33,472 bases of DNA from Comamonadaceae bacterium (GTDB taxonomy: Bacteria; Pseudomonadota; Gammaproteobacteria; Burkholderiales; Burkholderiaceae_C). The notes beneath the pieces are model-generated. The model was not told the origin of the DNA. It made no database searches and saw nothing but the letters and a program-made list of their open reading frames with translations. The stretch covers positions 1-33,472 of the forward strand of contig CANJQN010000050.1 in the NCBI GenBank assembly GCA_947476465.1, read 5' to 3'. Below are positions 16,830-24,946 of this stretch, in pieces (position 1 is the stretch's first letter; each line of letters starts with the position of its first letter). The position numbers and the translations under genes are program-made.

Positions 16830-18074
16830 TTAGCGATAGACCGGAAAGCGGCGGGTTAGGGCGTTGACCTTCTCCCGCACGGCGGCGATGTTGGCGGGAT
16901 CGCGCGGGTTGTCCAGCACGTCGGCGATCAGGTGGGCCGTGATGCGCGCTTGTTCTTCCTTGAAGCCGCGCGTGGTCAGGGCCGGGGTGCCGATGCGCAC
17001 GCCGCTGGTGACCATCGGCTTTTCGGGATCGTTGGGGATGGCGTTCTTGTTGATGGTCATGTGGGCGTCGCCCAGCACGGCCTCGGCTTCCTTGCCGGTG
17101 ATGCCCTTGGCGCGCAGGTCGACCAGCATCAGGTGGCTTTCGGTGCGGCCGCTGACGATGCGAAGGCCGCGCTGCACCAGGGTCTCGGCGACAACAACTG
17201 CGTTTTTGGCGACCTGCTGCTGGTAAACCTTGAACCCGGGCTCCAGCGCTTCCTTGAAGGCGACCGCCTTGGCCGCGATCACGTGCATCAGCGGGCCGCC
17301 CTGCAGGCCAGGGAAGATCGCGCTGTTGATCGCCTTCTCGTGCTGGGCCTTCATCAGGATGATGCCGCCACGCGGGCCGCGCAGGCTCTTGTGGGTGGTG
17401 GATGTGACCACGTCGGCGAAGGGAACCGGGTTGGGATACACCCCCGCGGCGATCAGACCGGCATAGTGGGCCATGTCGACCATGAAGATCGCGCCGACGT
17501 CCTTGGCGACCTTGGCAAATCGCTCGAAGTCGATGCGCAGGGCATAGGCCGAGGCGCCGGCGATGATCAGCTTGGGCTTGGACTCATGGGCCTTGCGCTC
17601 CATGGCGTCGTAGTCGATCTCTTCCTTGTCATTGAGGCCGTAGGAGATGACGTTGAACCACTTGCCGCTCATGTTCAGGGCCATGCCGTGGGTGAGGTGG
17701 CCGCCTTCGGCCAGGCTCATGCCCATGATGGTGTCGCCGGGCTTGAGGAAGGCCAGAAACACGGCTTCGTTGGCGGAGGCGCCGCAGTGCGCCTGCACGT
17801 TGGCCGCGTCGGCGCCGAACAGTTGCTTGACGCGTTCAATGGCCAGGCGCTCGGCCATGTCCACATATTCGCAGCCGCCGTAGTAGCGCTTGCCGGGGTA
17901 GCCTTCGGCGTACTTGTTGGTCAGCTGGGTGCCCTGGGCCGCCATCACGGCGGGCGAGGCGTAGTTCTCGCTGGCAATCAGTTCGATGTGCTCTTCCTGG
18001 CGGCGGTTCTCGGCCTGGATCGCGGCGAACAGTTCGGGGTCGGTTTGCTCGATGAGGATGTTGCGGTCGTACAT
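16830..18074 (-). CDS. glyA: Serine hydroxymethyltransferase
   Basis: GlyA converts serine and tetrahydrofolate to glycine and methylenetetrahydrofolate, the main one-carbon source. The 414-residue product matches the family length. Conserved blocks include HIELIASENYASP, the NKYAEGYPGKRYYGGCE stretch, VDMAHYAGL, and the PLP-binding lysine in STTHKSLRGPRGG. ATG 18074 gives the standard N-terminus (MYDRNILIEQTDPELF). The upstream frame to 18224 is non-coding leader. It is followed by nrdR. Confidence 0.97.
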   Translation of the reverse strand: MYDRNILIEQTDPELFAAIQAENRRQEEHIELIASENYASPAVMAAQGTQLTNKYAEGYPGKRYYGGCEYVDMAERLAIERVKQLFGADAANVQAHCGASANEAVFLAFLKPGDTIMGMSLAEGGHLTHGMALNMSGKWFNVISYGLNDKEEIDYDAMERKAHESKPKLIIAGASAYALRIDFERFAKVAKDVGAIFMVDMAHYAGLIAAGVYPNPVPFADVVTSTTHKSLRGPRGGIILMKAQHEKAINSAIFPGLQGGPLMHVIAAKAVAFKEALEPGFKVYQQQVAKNAVVVAETLVQRGLRIVSGRTESHLMLVDLRAKGITGKEAEAVLGDAHMTINKNAIPNDPEKPMVTSGVRIGTPALTTRGFKEEQARITAHLIADVLDNPRDPANIAAVREKVNALTRRFPVYR

Positions 18075-18126
18075 GGCAGTCCTGATAGACGGTGGTCCCT
18101 GTTCATCAACAAGGGCTGCCCAGGCG

Positions 18127-18153
18127 AACGGCTTGACGCCACGCCAAGCCGTT
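18127..18153 (-). promoter_or_regulatory. Stem-loop in the glyA leader
   Basis: Perfect 9-bp arms at 18127-18135 and 18145-18153 enclose a 9-base loop, about 50 bp upstream of the glyA start. The 223-bp gap between glyA and the lytic transglycosylase has no gene. On the minus strand a TACACT hexamer near 18267 could be a -10 element, without a good -35. The role of the hairpin is unknown; it does not look like a known riboswitch. Confidence 0.35.
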
Positions 18154-18297
18154 GCCAGCCCGCCTGCGGCGGTACGCTCCCCCGTGGTGACCCACGTCGG
18201 CGCCGGCAGCCCGCTGGCCACCATGGGCCGGGACGCCGCGCCTATCGCCAGTCGCGTACCGGGCTAGTGTAGCCCAGGGCGATCCCCTCGCGGCCTC

Positions 18298-19098
18298 TCA
18301 GGACAGCGAGGCGGCGGTCACACGCTGCTCGCCCGCCGGCGCCTCGGTGCGTAACGGCACTGGCGCGGACTGCGTGGGCACCGGCTTGCCGGCGGCCACC
18401 TGACGCAGCCGCGCATGTTCGGCCAGCACCTTGTCGGCATAGCCGCCGTCGTCCGGCTGGTTGAAGGCACCGACGTACATGCGCAGGCCGCCTTCGATCG
18501 AGCCGGCGCGGCTGACGCACTCCTGCAGCACCTTCACGCCGACCCGCAGGTTCGAGACCGGGTCGAAGGCGGCCAGGACGCCGCCGAAGCTCTCGTACTT
18601 GTCGCCATGCACCTTGGTCATCACCTGCATCAGGCCCTGTGCACCCACCGGGCTCTGGGCAAAGGGGTTGAAGCCGGATTCGACCGCCATCACAGCAAGG
18701 ATCAGTGTCGGGTCGAACTTGGCGCGCAGACCGATTTCGTAGGCCTCAGCCACCAGCGCACCGAGCGGTTCTGGCGCGACGCGGTACTTGCGGCTCAGCC
18801 AGAAGGCAACGGCGGCCTGCTGCTTGGGCAGCTCGCCGGGGTCGACGGCCGTGGCGCGGCCAATGCCGGTCAGGTCGGGCAGCATGCCCAGGGCGTCGGC
18901 CTGGCGAGCCTGCAGCCAGCCGACCAGCCGCAACTCGCCGACCTCGCGAAGGTCCGGCCGGACGCTAAGCGTGAACGTGGCGAACACCACGGCCAGGCCC
19001 ACCAGCGCAAAGCCGTTATGGGTGATTTCGAAGAAACCGTGGGCGACGTCCGCGGCGAATACACGCAGACCTCGCAGGATCCTTGCAGGCGCTGTCAT
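18298..19098 (-). CDS. Lytic transglycosylase (SLT domain)
   Basis: A membrane-anchored lytic transglycosylase that cleaves peptidoglycan glycan strands. The 266-residue product has an N-terminal membrane segment at about 30-46 and an SLT domain at about 125-235. The catalytic glutamate is E140 in AVESGFNP, followed by the family motif SPVGAQGLMQVM. The C-terminal tail is Ala/Pro-rich. ATG 19098 has an AAGGAAG ribosome site a few bases upstream. The gene is divergent from the RNA candidate and DUF349 gene to its right. Confidence 0.9.
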   Translation of the reverse strand: MTAPARILRGLRVFAADVAHGFFEITHNGFALVGLAVVFATFTLSVRPDLREVGELRLVGWLQARQADALGMLPDLTGIGRATAVDPGELPKQQAAVAFWLSRKYRVAPEPLGALVAEAYEIGLRAKFDPTLILAVMAVESGFNPFAQSPVGAQGLMQVMTKVHGDKYESFGGVLAAFDPVSNLRVGVKVLQECVSRAGSIEGGLRMYVGAFNQPDDGGYADKVLAEHARLRQVAAGKPVPTQSAPVPLRTEAPAGEQRVTAASLS

Positions 19099-19499
19099 AG
19101 CACTTCCTTTCTACGCGTGGGCTCCGGAGCGGGGCGCCCGCGGTGCGGATGCCTGGGGAAGTCCGGTTCCCTCGTTTGGATTGGTACGCGGTCACCTGGC
19201 CGACAGGTCCAATGGGCATGACCTGAAGCGGCCCCGTGACATTGCCGGGGTCGGCAGCGTGGCGGAGGCTCTCGCCGATGGGCAAAAGACCGGCGGATTC
19301 TAGGCACGCGCATAATATCCGGTCAAGCATAAAGATTTGATTCGTTATGCTAAAAAGCGTTTAACCAGGTTCCTTCGCCAGGTTCCTTCGCCAGGTTACC
19401 GCCGAGACCGGCGCGGCACGTCGGATGGCTGGCCGATCAGGGGTACGGCAACGGCTTCATGCGCCAATCGGCCTTGCCCATCCGATAGATGCGTTTGTT
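19099..19499. other. Intergenic region with AT-rich segment and 13-bp tandem repeat
   Basis: No supported gene. The region carries the promoter area of the lytic transglycosylase. Around 19310-19365 the DNA is AT-rich, unlike its surroundings, and holds an inverted repeat at 19326-19332/19345-19351 (7 bp arms, 12-bp spacer). A 13-bp unit is repeated in tandem at 19365-19377 and 19378-19390, with a third partial copy to 19397. An open frame of 146 codons starting at 19337 has no recognisable features and runs through the RNA candidate, so it is not called. Confidence 0.5.
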
Positions 19500-19528
19500 T
19501 TGAAAATGCCGGCAGGCCCGCCTATGCT
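19500..19528 (+). promoter_or_regulatory. Sigma-70-type promoter for the RNA candidate
   Basis: TTGAAA at 19500-19505 and TATGCT at 19523-19528 are separated by exactly 17 bp. Five of six bases match the -35 consensus and four of six match the -10. No start codon with coding potential follows, while a strong terminator lies about 150 bp downstream, which suggests a non-coding transcript starting near 19535. Confidence 0.55.
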
Positions 19529-19534
19529 GGGGAT

Positions 19535-19715
19535 GCCCGAGTCATCGTGGCATCGTTGGCAGGGCCGCTTCGGGCGGCAAGCCGACATATTTGGGAGCAA
19601 TCCATTGCTTCCTACGTGGACCGGGACAAGTTAGCTCCCGAGATCCCGACCGGCGGCCAAGGCCTTGTGCCTGGGCCAGGCCCGACAGATGGCGCATGCC
19701 GGCTGTCGGGCTTTC
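19535..19715 (+). ncRNA. ssrS: Candidate 6S RNA
   Basis: A stand-alone transcript of about 180 nt is predicted between a sigma-70-like promoter and an intrinsic terminator, with no reading frame of quality. The ends pair: 19535-19540 with 19706-19711, followed inward by GGCAT/ATGCC and further GC-rich matches, ending in a distal GGGAGC/GCTCCC stem that encloses an AGCAAT-ATTGCT hairpin. This gives a long rod. The GCCGACATATTT segment resembles the 5' side of the central bubble in E. coli 6S RNA. Size, rod shape and independent promoter fit 6S RNA, which binds sigma-70 RNA polymerase in stationary phase. I could not run a covariance search; another small RNA is possible. Confidence 0.5.
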
Positions 19716-19721
19716 TCTTTT
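19680..19721 (+). terminator. Intrinsic terminator of the RNA candidate
   Basis: Perfect 9-bp arms at 19680-19688 and 19703-19711 enclose an inner GGC/GCC stem, and ten mostly T bases (19712-19721) follow. This is the strongest rho-independent terminator on the plus strand in this part of the window. No protein gene ends before it. Confidence 0.8.
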
Positions 19722-19796
19722 GTGGGGGCTGTGCCAATCGCGGCGACAATAGAGGTTTGCCCAAACAGGCTGCATAACGCGGCCGAGACGACGCCT

Positions 19797-22784
19797 GTGA
19801 CACAAGCCACGCTGAAAACCCACGACACCCAAGCGCTCGATGCGCTCACGGGTGGCGCATTTACCGCCCCCACCTCTGGCGAGCGCGCCGCGCGCCTTCG
19901 CGACTGGCTCGCCAAGGAGCCGGCCGTCGATCTCCTGCAGGAGGTCTTTCGCGAACTCAGCGGCCGCGACAAAGGCGCCGCTCGCGTCGTGCGCGAGCGG
20001 CTCGACGAGATCAAGCGCGCCAAGGGCCAGGAGGCGATCGCCGCCGAGTGGGCCGACAAAGCTCAGGGTCTGCTGGCCCAGGCCAAGCTGAACATCGCCG
20101 ACGCCATGGCCTGGCAGCGCGACGCGGCCCGCGCCGGTGCGCCTCTCAGCCGCGAGCCGTTGGCCGGCCTGAAGGCCCAGTTGGCCGAACGCATCAAGGG
20201 CATCGAAGACCTGCAACACCGGGTCCAGGTGCAGCGCGAGGCCGCGGTGCTGCTGGCCCAGCGCATCGAGGTGCTGTCCACCAAATCCTGGCGTGACGCC
20301 CAGGCCGTCTGCGATGCGCTGCGCACCGATGTCCCCGACTGGCAGGCGCAGGCCGACACCCTCGTGCACGATCCCGTGTGGTCAAGCGTCGACGCGCGTT
20401 TTCCGCCCTTGCTGGAGGCGTCGCGCAACCAGTTGCAGGTGGTGTGGGAAGCCTTCCAGGCCGCGCTGGCCATCGCCGCCGCCGCCGACAGCGACCCGGC
20501 CGCCACCTTGCCGCCGGTGCCTGTGTGGGCCGACGAGCTGCGCGCCGCGCGCGGCTTGCCGGCCGAGGCGCCGCCGCGGCCCGCTGCCCGGCCCAAGGTC
20601 GACCCGGCATTGCGCGAACAGGCCAATGAAGCCGTGCGCGCCGCCTTGTCGAAGGTGGAGCAGGAAGTGGCCGAAGGTCACGGCAAGGCCAGCGCTGGCG
20701 CTGCCGCGGCGCTGCGAAACGCTCTCAAGGAACATGGCAGGCTGGTCGACGACAAACTGGCCAACCAGGCCCACGCCGCCCTGACCGCCGCCGGCGAGAT
20801 GGAAGGCTGGCAGCGCTGGCGCACCGACCAGCTGCGCCAGGAGCTGGTGGCCAAGGCCGAGGCCTTGTTCGAGCAGGTCGCGCCCGACCGGGGCGCCGCG
20901 CCGGCTCCCGCACGCGCACCTCAAGCCGTGCCCGCGGCGCAAGCCACGCCTGAAATCACGACCGAAGCCACGCCTGACGCCACGCCCGAAGTCGCACAGG
21001 ACGCCAACCCCCAAGAGACACAGGACGCCGCGCCTGATGTTTCGGCCAATGCCGAACCAGCATCGATGACCGCGCTGGATGCCGATGGCGGACAAGCGCC
21101 ATCCACACCCGCTGCGGAGGTGCCAACGGCCATGGCCTCACCCGCACCGGCCGTCGCGGCCGAACCCGCCTGCGTCCCGCAGCGCAAGCCGCGCTATGGC
21201 GGCCGCAAGATGCAGGAGCAGCTTCGGGCCCTGCGTGACCAATGGAAGCAGCTGGACCAGACCGGCGCGCCGAACCACAGTTTGTGGAAGCGGTTCGACG
21301 GCGCCTGCAACGAGGCCTACAAGGTGGTCGAGGCCTGGCTCGACAAGGTCAAGTCCGAGGCGGCGGACCATCGCGACCGCCGGATGGCCCTGATCGACGA
21401 GGTCAAGGCCTGGGCCGCCGCCAACGTGACCGCTCGCGACGACGACTGGAAGGGGTTCGCGCGCATCATTCACCAGTTCGAGAACCGCTGGCGCGAGGCC
21501 GGCCACCTGAGCGAAAAGGCCTTCGCCGAGCTCCAGCCTTTGTGGAAGGCCACCATCCAGGCCGCCGAGGCGCCGCTGGACGCCATTCAAAAGCAGAGCC
21601 TGGAGCGCCGGCACGCGATGATCGACGAGGCCAAGGCGCAGGGCGCGCAGCCTCAGTTGCGCATTGACGCCGTCAAGGCGCTGCAGCAGCGCTGGCAGGC
21701 CGAGGCACAGACGGTGCCGCTGGACCGCAAACATGAGCAGAAGCTGTGGGACGCGTTCCGCAAGCCGATCGACGAGGCCTTCGAGCGCAAGACGCAAGAC
21801 CGCGAGCGCGCCGCCACGGCCCTGAGCGACCACGACCGGGTTGTGCTTGAGGCCTCCAAGGCGCTCGAGGCGGCCAATGCCAGTGGCGATGCTCAGAAGA
21901 TCCGCGCGGCCATTGCCGGCCTCGACGCGGCGTTCATGGGCCAGGCCCAGGCGCGTGCCGACGTGGCGCAGGCCAGTGTGGTCACCCCGTTGCCGGCTGC
22001 CGCCCCGTCCAACGCGGACGCTGGGGCCGATGCCGCGGGTACGGAGGGCTTGGCCGCGGAACCGGCCGAAGGCGAAGCCGCCCCGGCACCAGCCGCCGCG
22101 CCCAAGGCCGCACCCAAGCCGGTGATCGCCATGCGGGGCGACGACCGCCCTGGCATGAGGAAGACCGAGCCGGCCCTGCCGTCACGCGGTGGCCGCTTTG
22201 GGGATCGCAAGCCTGGCGCGCCCCCGGGCCGCTTTGGGGATCGCGCTGGCGCGCCGGGCGGGCGTGACGCAGGCCGTGATGCCGGCCGGGGCGGGCGCTT
22301 CGGCGACCGTGAGTTCGAGGACCGTGGACCCCGTCTGGGCGACGTGGCCTTCCGGGCCCAGCGCGACGCGCTGGAACATGCCCAGCAGACGCTGCGCAAG
22401 CTGGCTGCGCAAGCCCATGGCGAAGCGCTGACCCTGCTGCTGGCCGGCTGGGAGCAACGAGCACCCGACCAGGTACCCAGCCAGAGCGAACTGGGCAAGT
22501 CGGTGGTGCCGGCCGTGCGTGGCAGCTGGGTGCAGGCCATTGGCGCGGCGCCCTCGGGCGATGCGTCCGAGGCGCTGCTGCGCCTGGAGATGGCCGCCGA
22601 GGCGCCGACCCCGGCCGAGCACCTGGACGCGCGCCGCGCACTGCAACTGAAGCTGCTGACGCGCCGCAACGATCCGTCGCCGGCCCAGACCTGGGGCCAG
22701 GACGCGGCCAGCGTGCTCGCCACGGCTCATTCGCCGCAGGCGGCGCGCCGGCTGCAGAACGTGCTGAAGACGCTACTGCGCTGA
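19797..22784 (+). CDS. DUF349 domain-containing protein
   Basis: A 995-residue cytoplasmic protein, rich in charged helices, belonging to the DUF349 family whose function is not established. Three DUF349-like units are visible near residues 465-530, 545-610 and 615-680, each with a QW/RW-type start and a conserved LWxxF core. Between about 370 and 460 lies an Ala/Pro/Thr/Glu low-complexity linker. Residues about 795-845 are Gly/Arg-rich with three GRFGDR copies (799, 811 and 833), then a helical C-terminal domain. The GTG at 19797 is chosen since the conserved N-terminus follows; there is no strong ribosome site. It converges with mtfA across a repeat element. Confidence 0.8.
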   Translation: MTQATLKTHDTQALDALTGGAFTAPTSGERAARLRDWLAKEPAVDLLQEVFRELSGRDKGAARVVRERLDEIKRAKGQEAIAAEWADKAQGLLAQAKLNIADAMAWQRDAARAGAPLSREPLAGLKAQLAERIKGIEDLQHRVQVQREAAVLLAQRIEVLSTKSWRDAQAVCDALRTDVPDWQAQADTLVHDPVWSSVDARFPPLLEASRNQLQVVWEAFQAALAIAAAADSDPAATLPPVPVWADELRAARGLPAEAPPRPAARPKVDPALREQANEAVRAALSKVEQEVAEGHGKASAGAAAALRNALKEHGRLVDDKLANQAHAALTAAGEMEGWQRWRTDQLRQELVAKAEALFEQVAPDRGAAPAPARAPQAVPAAQATPEITTEATPDATPEVAQDANPQETQDAAPDVSANAEPASMTALDADGGQAPSTPAAEVPTAMASPAPAVAAEPACVPQRKPRYGGRKMQEQLRALRDQWKQLDQTGAPNHSLWKRFDGACNEAYKVVEAWLDKVKSEAADHRDRRMALIDEVKAWAAANVTARDDDWKGFARIIHQFENRWREAGHLSEKAFAELQPLWKATIQAAEAPLDAIQKQSLERRHAMIDEAKAQGAQPQLRIDAVKALQQRWQAEAQTVPLDRKHEQKLWDAFRKPIDEAFERKTQDRERAATALSDHDRVVLEASKALEAANASGDAQKIRAAIAGLDAAFMGQAQARADVAQASVVTPLPAAAPSNADAGADAAGTEGLAAEPAEGEAAPAPAAAPKAAPKPVIAMRGDDRPGMRKTEPALPSRGGRFGDRKPGAPPGRFGDRAGAPGGRDAGRDAGRGGRFGDREFEDRGPRLGDVAFRAQRDALEHAQQTLRKLAAQAHGEALTLLLAGWEQRAPDQVPSQSELGKSVVPAVRGSWVQAIGAAPSGDASEALLRLEMAAEAPTPAEHLDARRALQLKLLTRRNDPSPAQTWGQDAASVLATAHSPQAARRLQNVLKTLLR
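22191..22244 (+). repeat. Short direct repeat encoding GRFGDR
   Basis: An 18-bp sequence at 22191-22208 is repeated exactly at 22227-22244, a 36-bp period, inside the DUF349 gene. A third, diverged copy at 22293-22310 encodes the same peptide. The repeats build an Arg/Gly-rich segment like those in some RNA-binding proteins. Confidence 0.75.
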
Positions 22785-22792
22785 AGTCCAAC

Positions 22793-22843
22793 GTCGAAGC
22801 CGCGGTCCAAGCGGCGGCTTCGACAGGCTCAGCCCGAACGGGG
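22793..22843. repeat. REP-like palindromic repeat between convergent genes
   Basis: Perfect 11-bp arms at 22793-22803 and 22814-22824 with a 10-base loop form a strong hairpin. The right arm continues into CAGGCTCAGCCCGAACGGGG, a short sequence I know as widely dispersed between genes in Comamonadaceae and some Xanthomonadaceae. It lies between the convergent DUF349 gene and mtfA and may act as a bidirectional transcription end. Confidence 0.65.
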
Positions 22844-22875
22844 AGGGTAGGCACGTCGAAGGGCTTATCCCTCGC

Positions 22876-23631
22876 TCAGCGGCCCCCGAAGAACGCCTCA
22901 AAAAGCGGCATAAGCTTCGAGTGCTCCCGCGTGAAGCGCTCGCCGTCGACGAAGTAGCCCTCACAAGCCACAGCGAAGAACTCGCCGATCTCGGTCGCGC
23001 CATACGGGTCCAGCCACGGTGCCACACCGCCGAATCGCTCGGCCAGGATCACCTTTTCGCGGAACGCCTCGTACTCGGCCTGCATCACCGATTGCCAGGC
23101 TGAGTGCGCAGCGGCTGAGCGCAGGGGCGGGCAGCCGTCCGCCTGGCCATTTCGCAGATCAATCTTGTGCGCGAACTCGTGAATGACCACGTTGTACGCG
23201 CTGGCCGATGCGGCCCCCGCCGCCTGCACGTCGCGCCAACTGAGCATCACCGGCCCGCGGTCCATCGCTTCGCCCGCCAGCGCCTCTTTCCATTCGTGGA
23301 CGACGCCCGCTTCGTCGGTCGCGCGGCGTGGTGCCAGCACCTCGCCGGGGTGGACCACGATGCCGACGAAATCGTCGTACCAGCCCAGCCCCAGGTGCAG
23401 CACCGGCAGCACCGCCTGTGCGGCGATCGACAGCGCGATCTCGTCGGTGATGGTCAGCCCGCCAGCGCCGTGAAACTCCTTGTCGTACAGGAAGCGCGCT
23501 GCCAGGCCACGCAAACGTTCGAGCTCACTCGCGCTGCGCCGTTCAAGGAAAGGGTAGCGCGCCAGCACCGACCGCCACAGCGGCTCGGGAATGGGTGGCG
23601 CCGCGCGCCGCTTGCGCCACCAGTCGAACAT
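22876..23631 (-). CDS. mtfA: Zinc-dependent peptidase, M90 family (MtfA)
   Basis: MtfA-type metallopeptidases are cytosolic; in E. coli MtfA also binds the glucose repressor Mlc. The 251-residue product has the zinc motif H151-E152-F-A-H155, and a downstream EIGEFFAVACEGYF segment supplying a further acidic ligand. The conserved FHGAGGLTITDEIALSIAAQAVLPVL block precedes the motif. The ATG at 23631 overlaps the lpxH stop by one base. It is the last gene of the five-gene minus-strand operon. Whether an Mlc partner exists here is unknown. Confidence 0.9.
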   Translation of the reverse strand: MFDWWRKRRAAPPIPEPLWRSVLARYPFLERRSASELERLRGLAARFLYDKEFHGAGGLTITDEIALSIAAQAVLPVLHLGLGWYDDFVGIVVHPGEVLAPRRATDEAGVVHEWKEALAGEAMDRGPVMLSWRDVQAAGAASASAYNVVIHEFAHKIDLRNGQADGCPPLRSAAAHSAWQSVMQAEYEAFREKVILAERFGGVAPWLDPYGATEIGEFFAVACEGYFVDGERFTREHSKLMPLFEAFFGGR

Positions 23632-24404
23632 CAGGTCGCGGGCGGCAGACGCATAAGGCGCCCGTCGGCGTACAGGCGGATCACCTCGGCGCGCGGTGGA
23701 TCGGCGGTCAAGTCCCAGTCGGACAGGACGATGCGCCGCAGGCCCTCGCCCAGATCGTGCTCGACGGGGTGGTGGGTGTGGCCGTGGATCAACGTGTTGG
23801 TGCCCGCCGCCCGCAGTACGCTGCGCGCGGCATCGGCGTCGACGTCGGCCCAGGTGGGCAGGGCGCTCTGGTGCATCTGGCTGGCGTCGCGCATCTGGCG
23901 GGCCATGGCTTCGCGCTCAGGCAACGGCTTGGCCATGAAATGCGCGATCCAGTCTGGCGAGCGCACCTGCTCGCGGTAGCGCAGGTAGGTGGGGTCGCCC
24001 AGGCACAACGCGTCGCCGTGCGCGAGCAGCCAGCTGCGGCCGCCGAAGGTCAGCAAGGTGGGGTCGGCCAGCAGCGTCAGGCCGCAGTCGCGCGAGAACG
24101 TCTCGCCGACCAGGAAATCGCGGTTGCCGTGCATGAAGAACACGGGCCGCCTTGCGCTCGCCTGGCGCAGCACCTCGGCGCATTGCGAGGCCAGGCCCGG
24201 CACTTGGGCCGCGTCGTCTCCCACCCAGGCTTCGAACAGATCGCCCAGAATGAAGATCGCGTCGGCCGCTGTGGCGGCCAGATGCCGGCGCCACGCATCG
24301 AAGGTGGCGTCCGCCTGCAGCAGGTGCAAGTCGGACAGCAGGTCGATGGACCGCCAGCCGGGTTCGGCCTCGAGCAGGCCGAAGGCGGGCGCTGCGGCGG
24401 TCAT
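23631..24404 (-). CDS. lpxH: UDP-2,3-diacylglucosamine diphosphatase LpxH
   Basis: LpxH hydrolyses UDP-2,3-diacylglucosamine to lipid X in lipid A synthesis, at the inner-membrane surface. The 257-residue product carries the calcineurin-like phosphoesterase motifs: D25-L-H27, G-D55 in GDLFEAWVGDD, GN94-R-D96, a GD-containing AHGD block, and the C-terminal HGHTHHP. The length is usual. It lies 6 bp after ppiB and overlaps mtfA, so it is co-transcribed with both. Confidence 0.94.
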   Translation of the reverse strand: MTAAAPAFGLLEAEPGWRSIDLLSDLHLLQADATFDAWRRHLAATAADAIFILGDLFEAWVGDDAAQVPGLASQCAEVLRQASARRPVFFMHGNRDFLVGETFSRDCGLTLLADPTLLTFGGRSWLLAHGDALCLGDPTYLRYREQVRSPDWIAHFMAKPLPEREAMARQMRDASQMHQSALPTWADVDADAARSVLRAAGTNTLIHGHTHHPVEHDLGEGLRRIVLSDWDLTADPPRAEVIRLYADGRLMRLPPAT

Positions 24405-24410
24405 GTGGGC

Positions 24411-24917
24411 TTAGATGGCGATGGCCTTTTCCAGCACCACATCAACCTTGGGCACGTCGCCATGGCCGCCGCGGTTGCCGGTGCTGACGGCGGCGATCTT
24501 GTCGACCAGGTCGCTGCCGGCCACCACCTTGCCGAACACGGCATAGCCCCAACCCTGGATGCTGGGCGCGGTGTGATTGAGGAAGCCGTTGTTGGCCACG
24601 TTGATGAAGAACTGCGCGCTGGCCGAGTGAGGTGCCTGCGTGCGGGCCATCGCCAGGGTGTAGTGGTCGTTCTTAAGGCCGTTATTGGCCTCGTTCTCGA
24701 TCTGTGCGTCGGTGGGTTTCTGGTCCATGCCGGGCACAAAGCCGCCGCCCTGGACCATGAAGCCGGGGATCACGCGGTGAAAGATGGTGCCGTCGTAGTG
24801 GCCCTTCTTCACATAGGCCAGGAAGTTCTCGACCGTCTTGGGTGCTTTGGCGGCGTCGAGTTCGACGGTGACGACGCCGTAACTGGCGATGTGGAGTTCG
24901 ACCTGGGGATTGCTCAT
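24411..24917 (-). CDS. ppiB: Peptidyl-prolyl cis-trans isomerase, cytoplasmic cyclophilin
   Basis: A cyclophilin-type prolyl isomerase that speeds protein folding in the cytoplasm. The 168-residue product has no signal peptide and contains the core FHRVIPGFMVQGGGF and the SASAQFFIN segments of the active site. ATG 24917 has an AAGGA ribosome site seven bases upstream. It lies 29 bp after the exported paralogue and 6 bp before lpxH. Confidence 0.94.
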   Translation of the reverse strand: MSNPQVELHIASYGVVTVELDAAKAPKTVENFLAYVKKGHYDGTIFHRVIPGFMVQGGGFVPGMDQKPTDAQIENEANNGLKNDHYTLAMARTQAPHSASAQFFINVANNGFLNHTAPSIQGWGYAVFGKVVAGSDLVDKIAAVSTGNRGGHGDVPKVDVVLEKAIAI

Positions 24918-24946
24918 GAAAATGTCCTTGCGGGTTGCGATGGGAA

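Noticed and set aside
16932..18272. Plus-strand open frame of 446 codons
   Set aside because: Antisense to glyA, whose identity is certain; the frame is a codon-bias shadow.
18075..18297. Glycine or other riboswitch upstream of glyA
   Set aside because: Only a single 9-bp hairpin is visible; the conserved cores of known glycine, SAM or THF riboswitches are not recognisable.
19337..19777. 146-codon plus-strand open frame
   Set aside because: No domain, poor ribosome site, and it runs across an independent promoter and a strong terminator better explained by a non-coding RNA.
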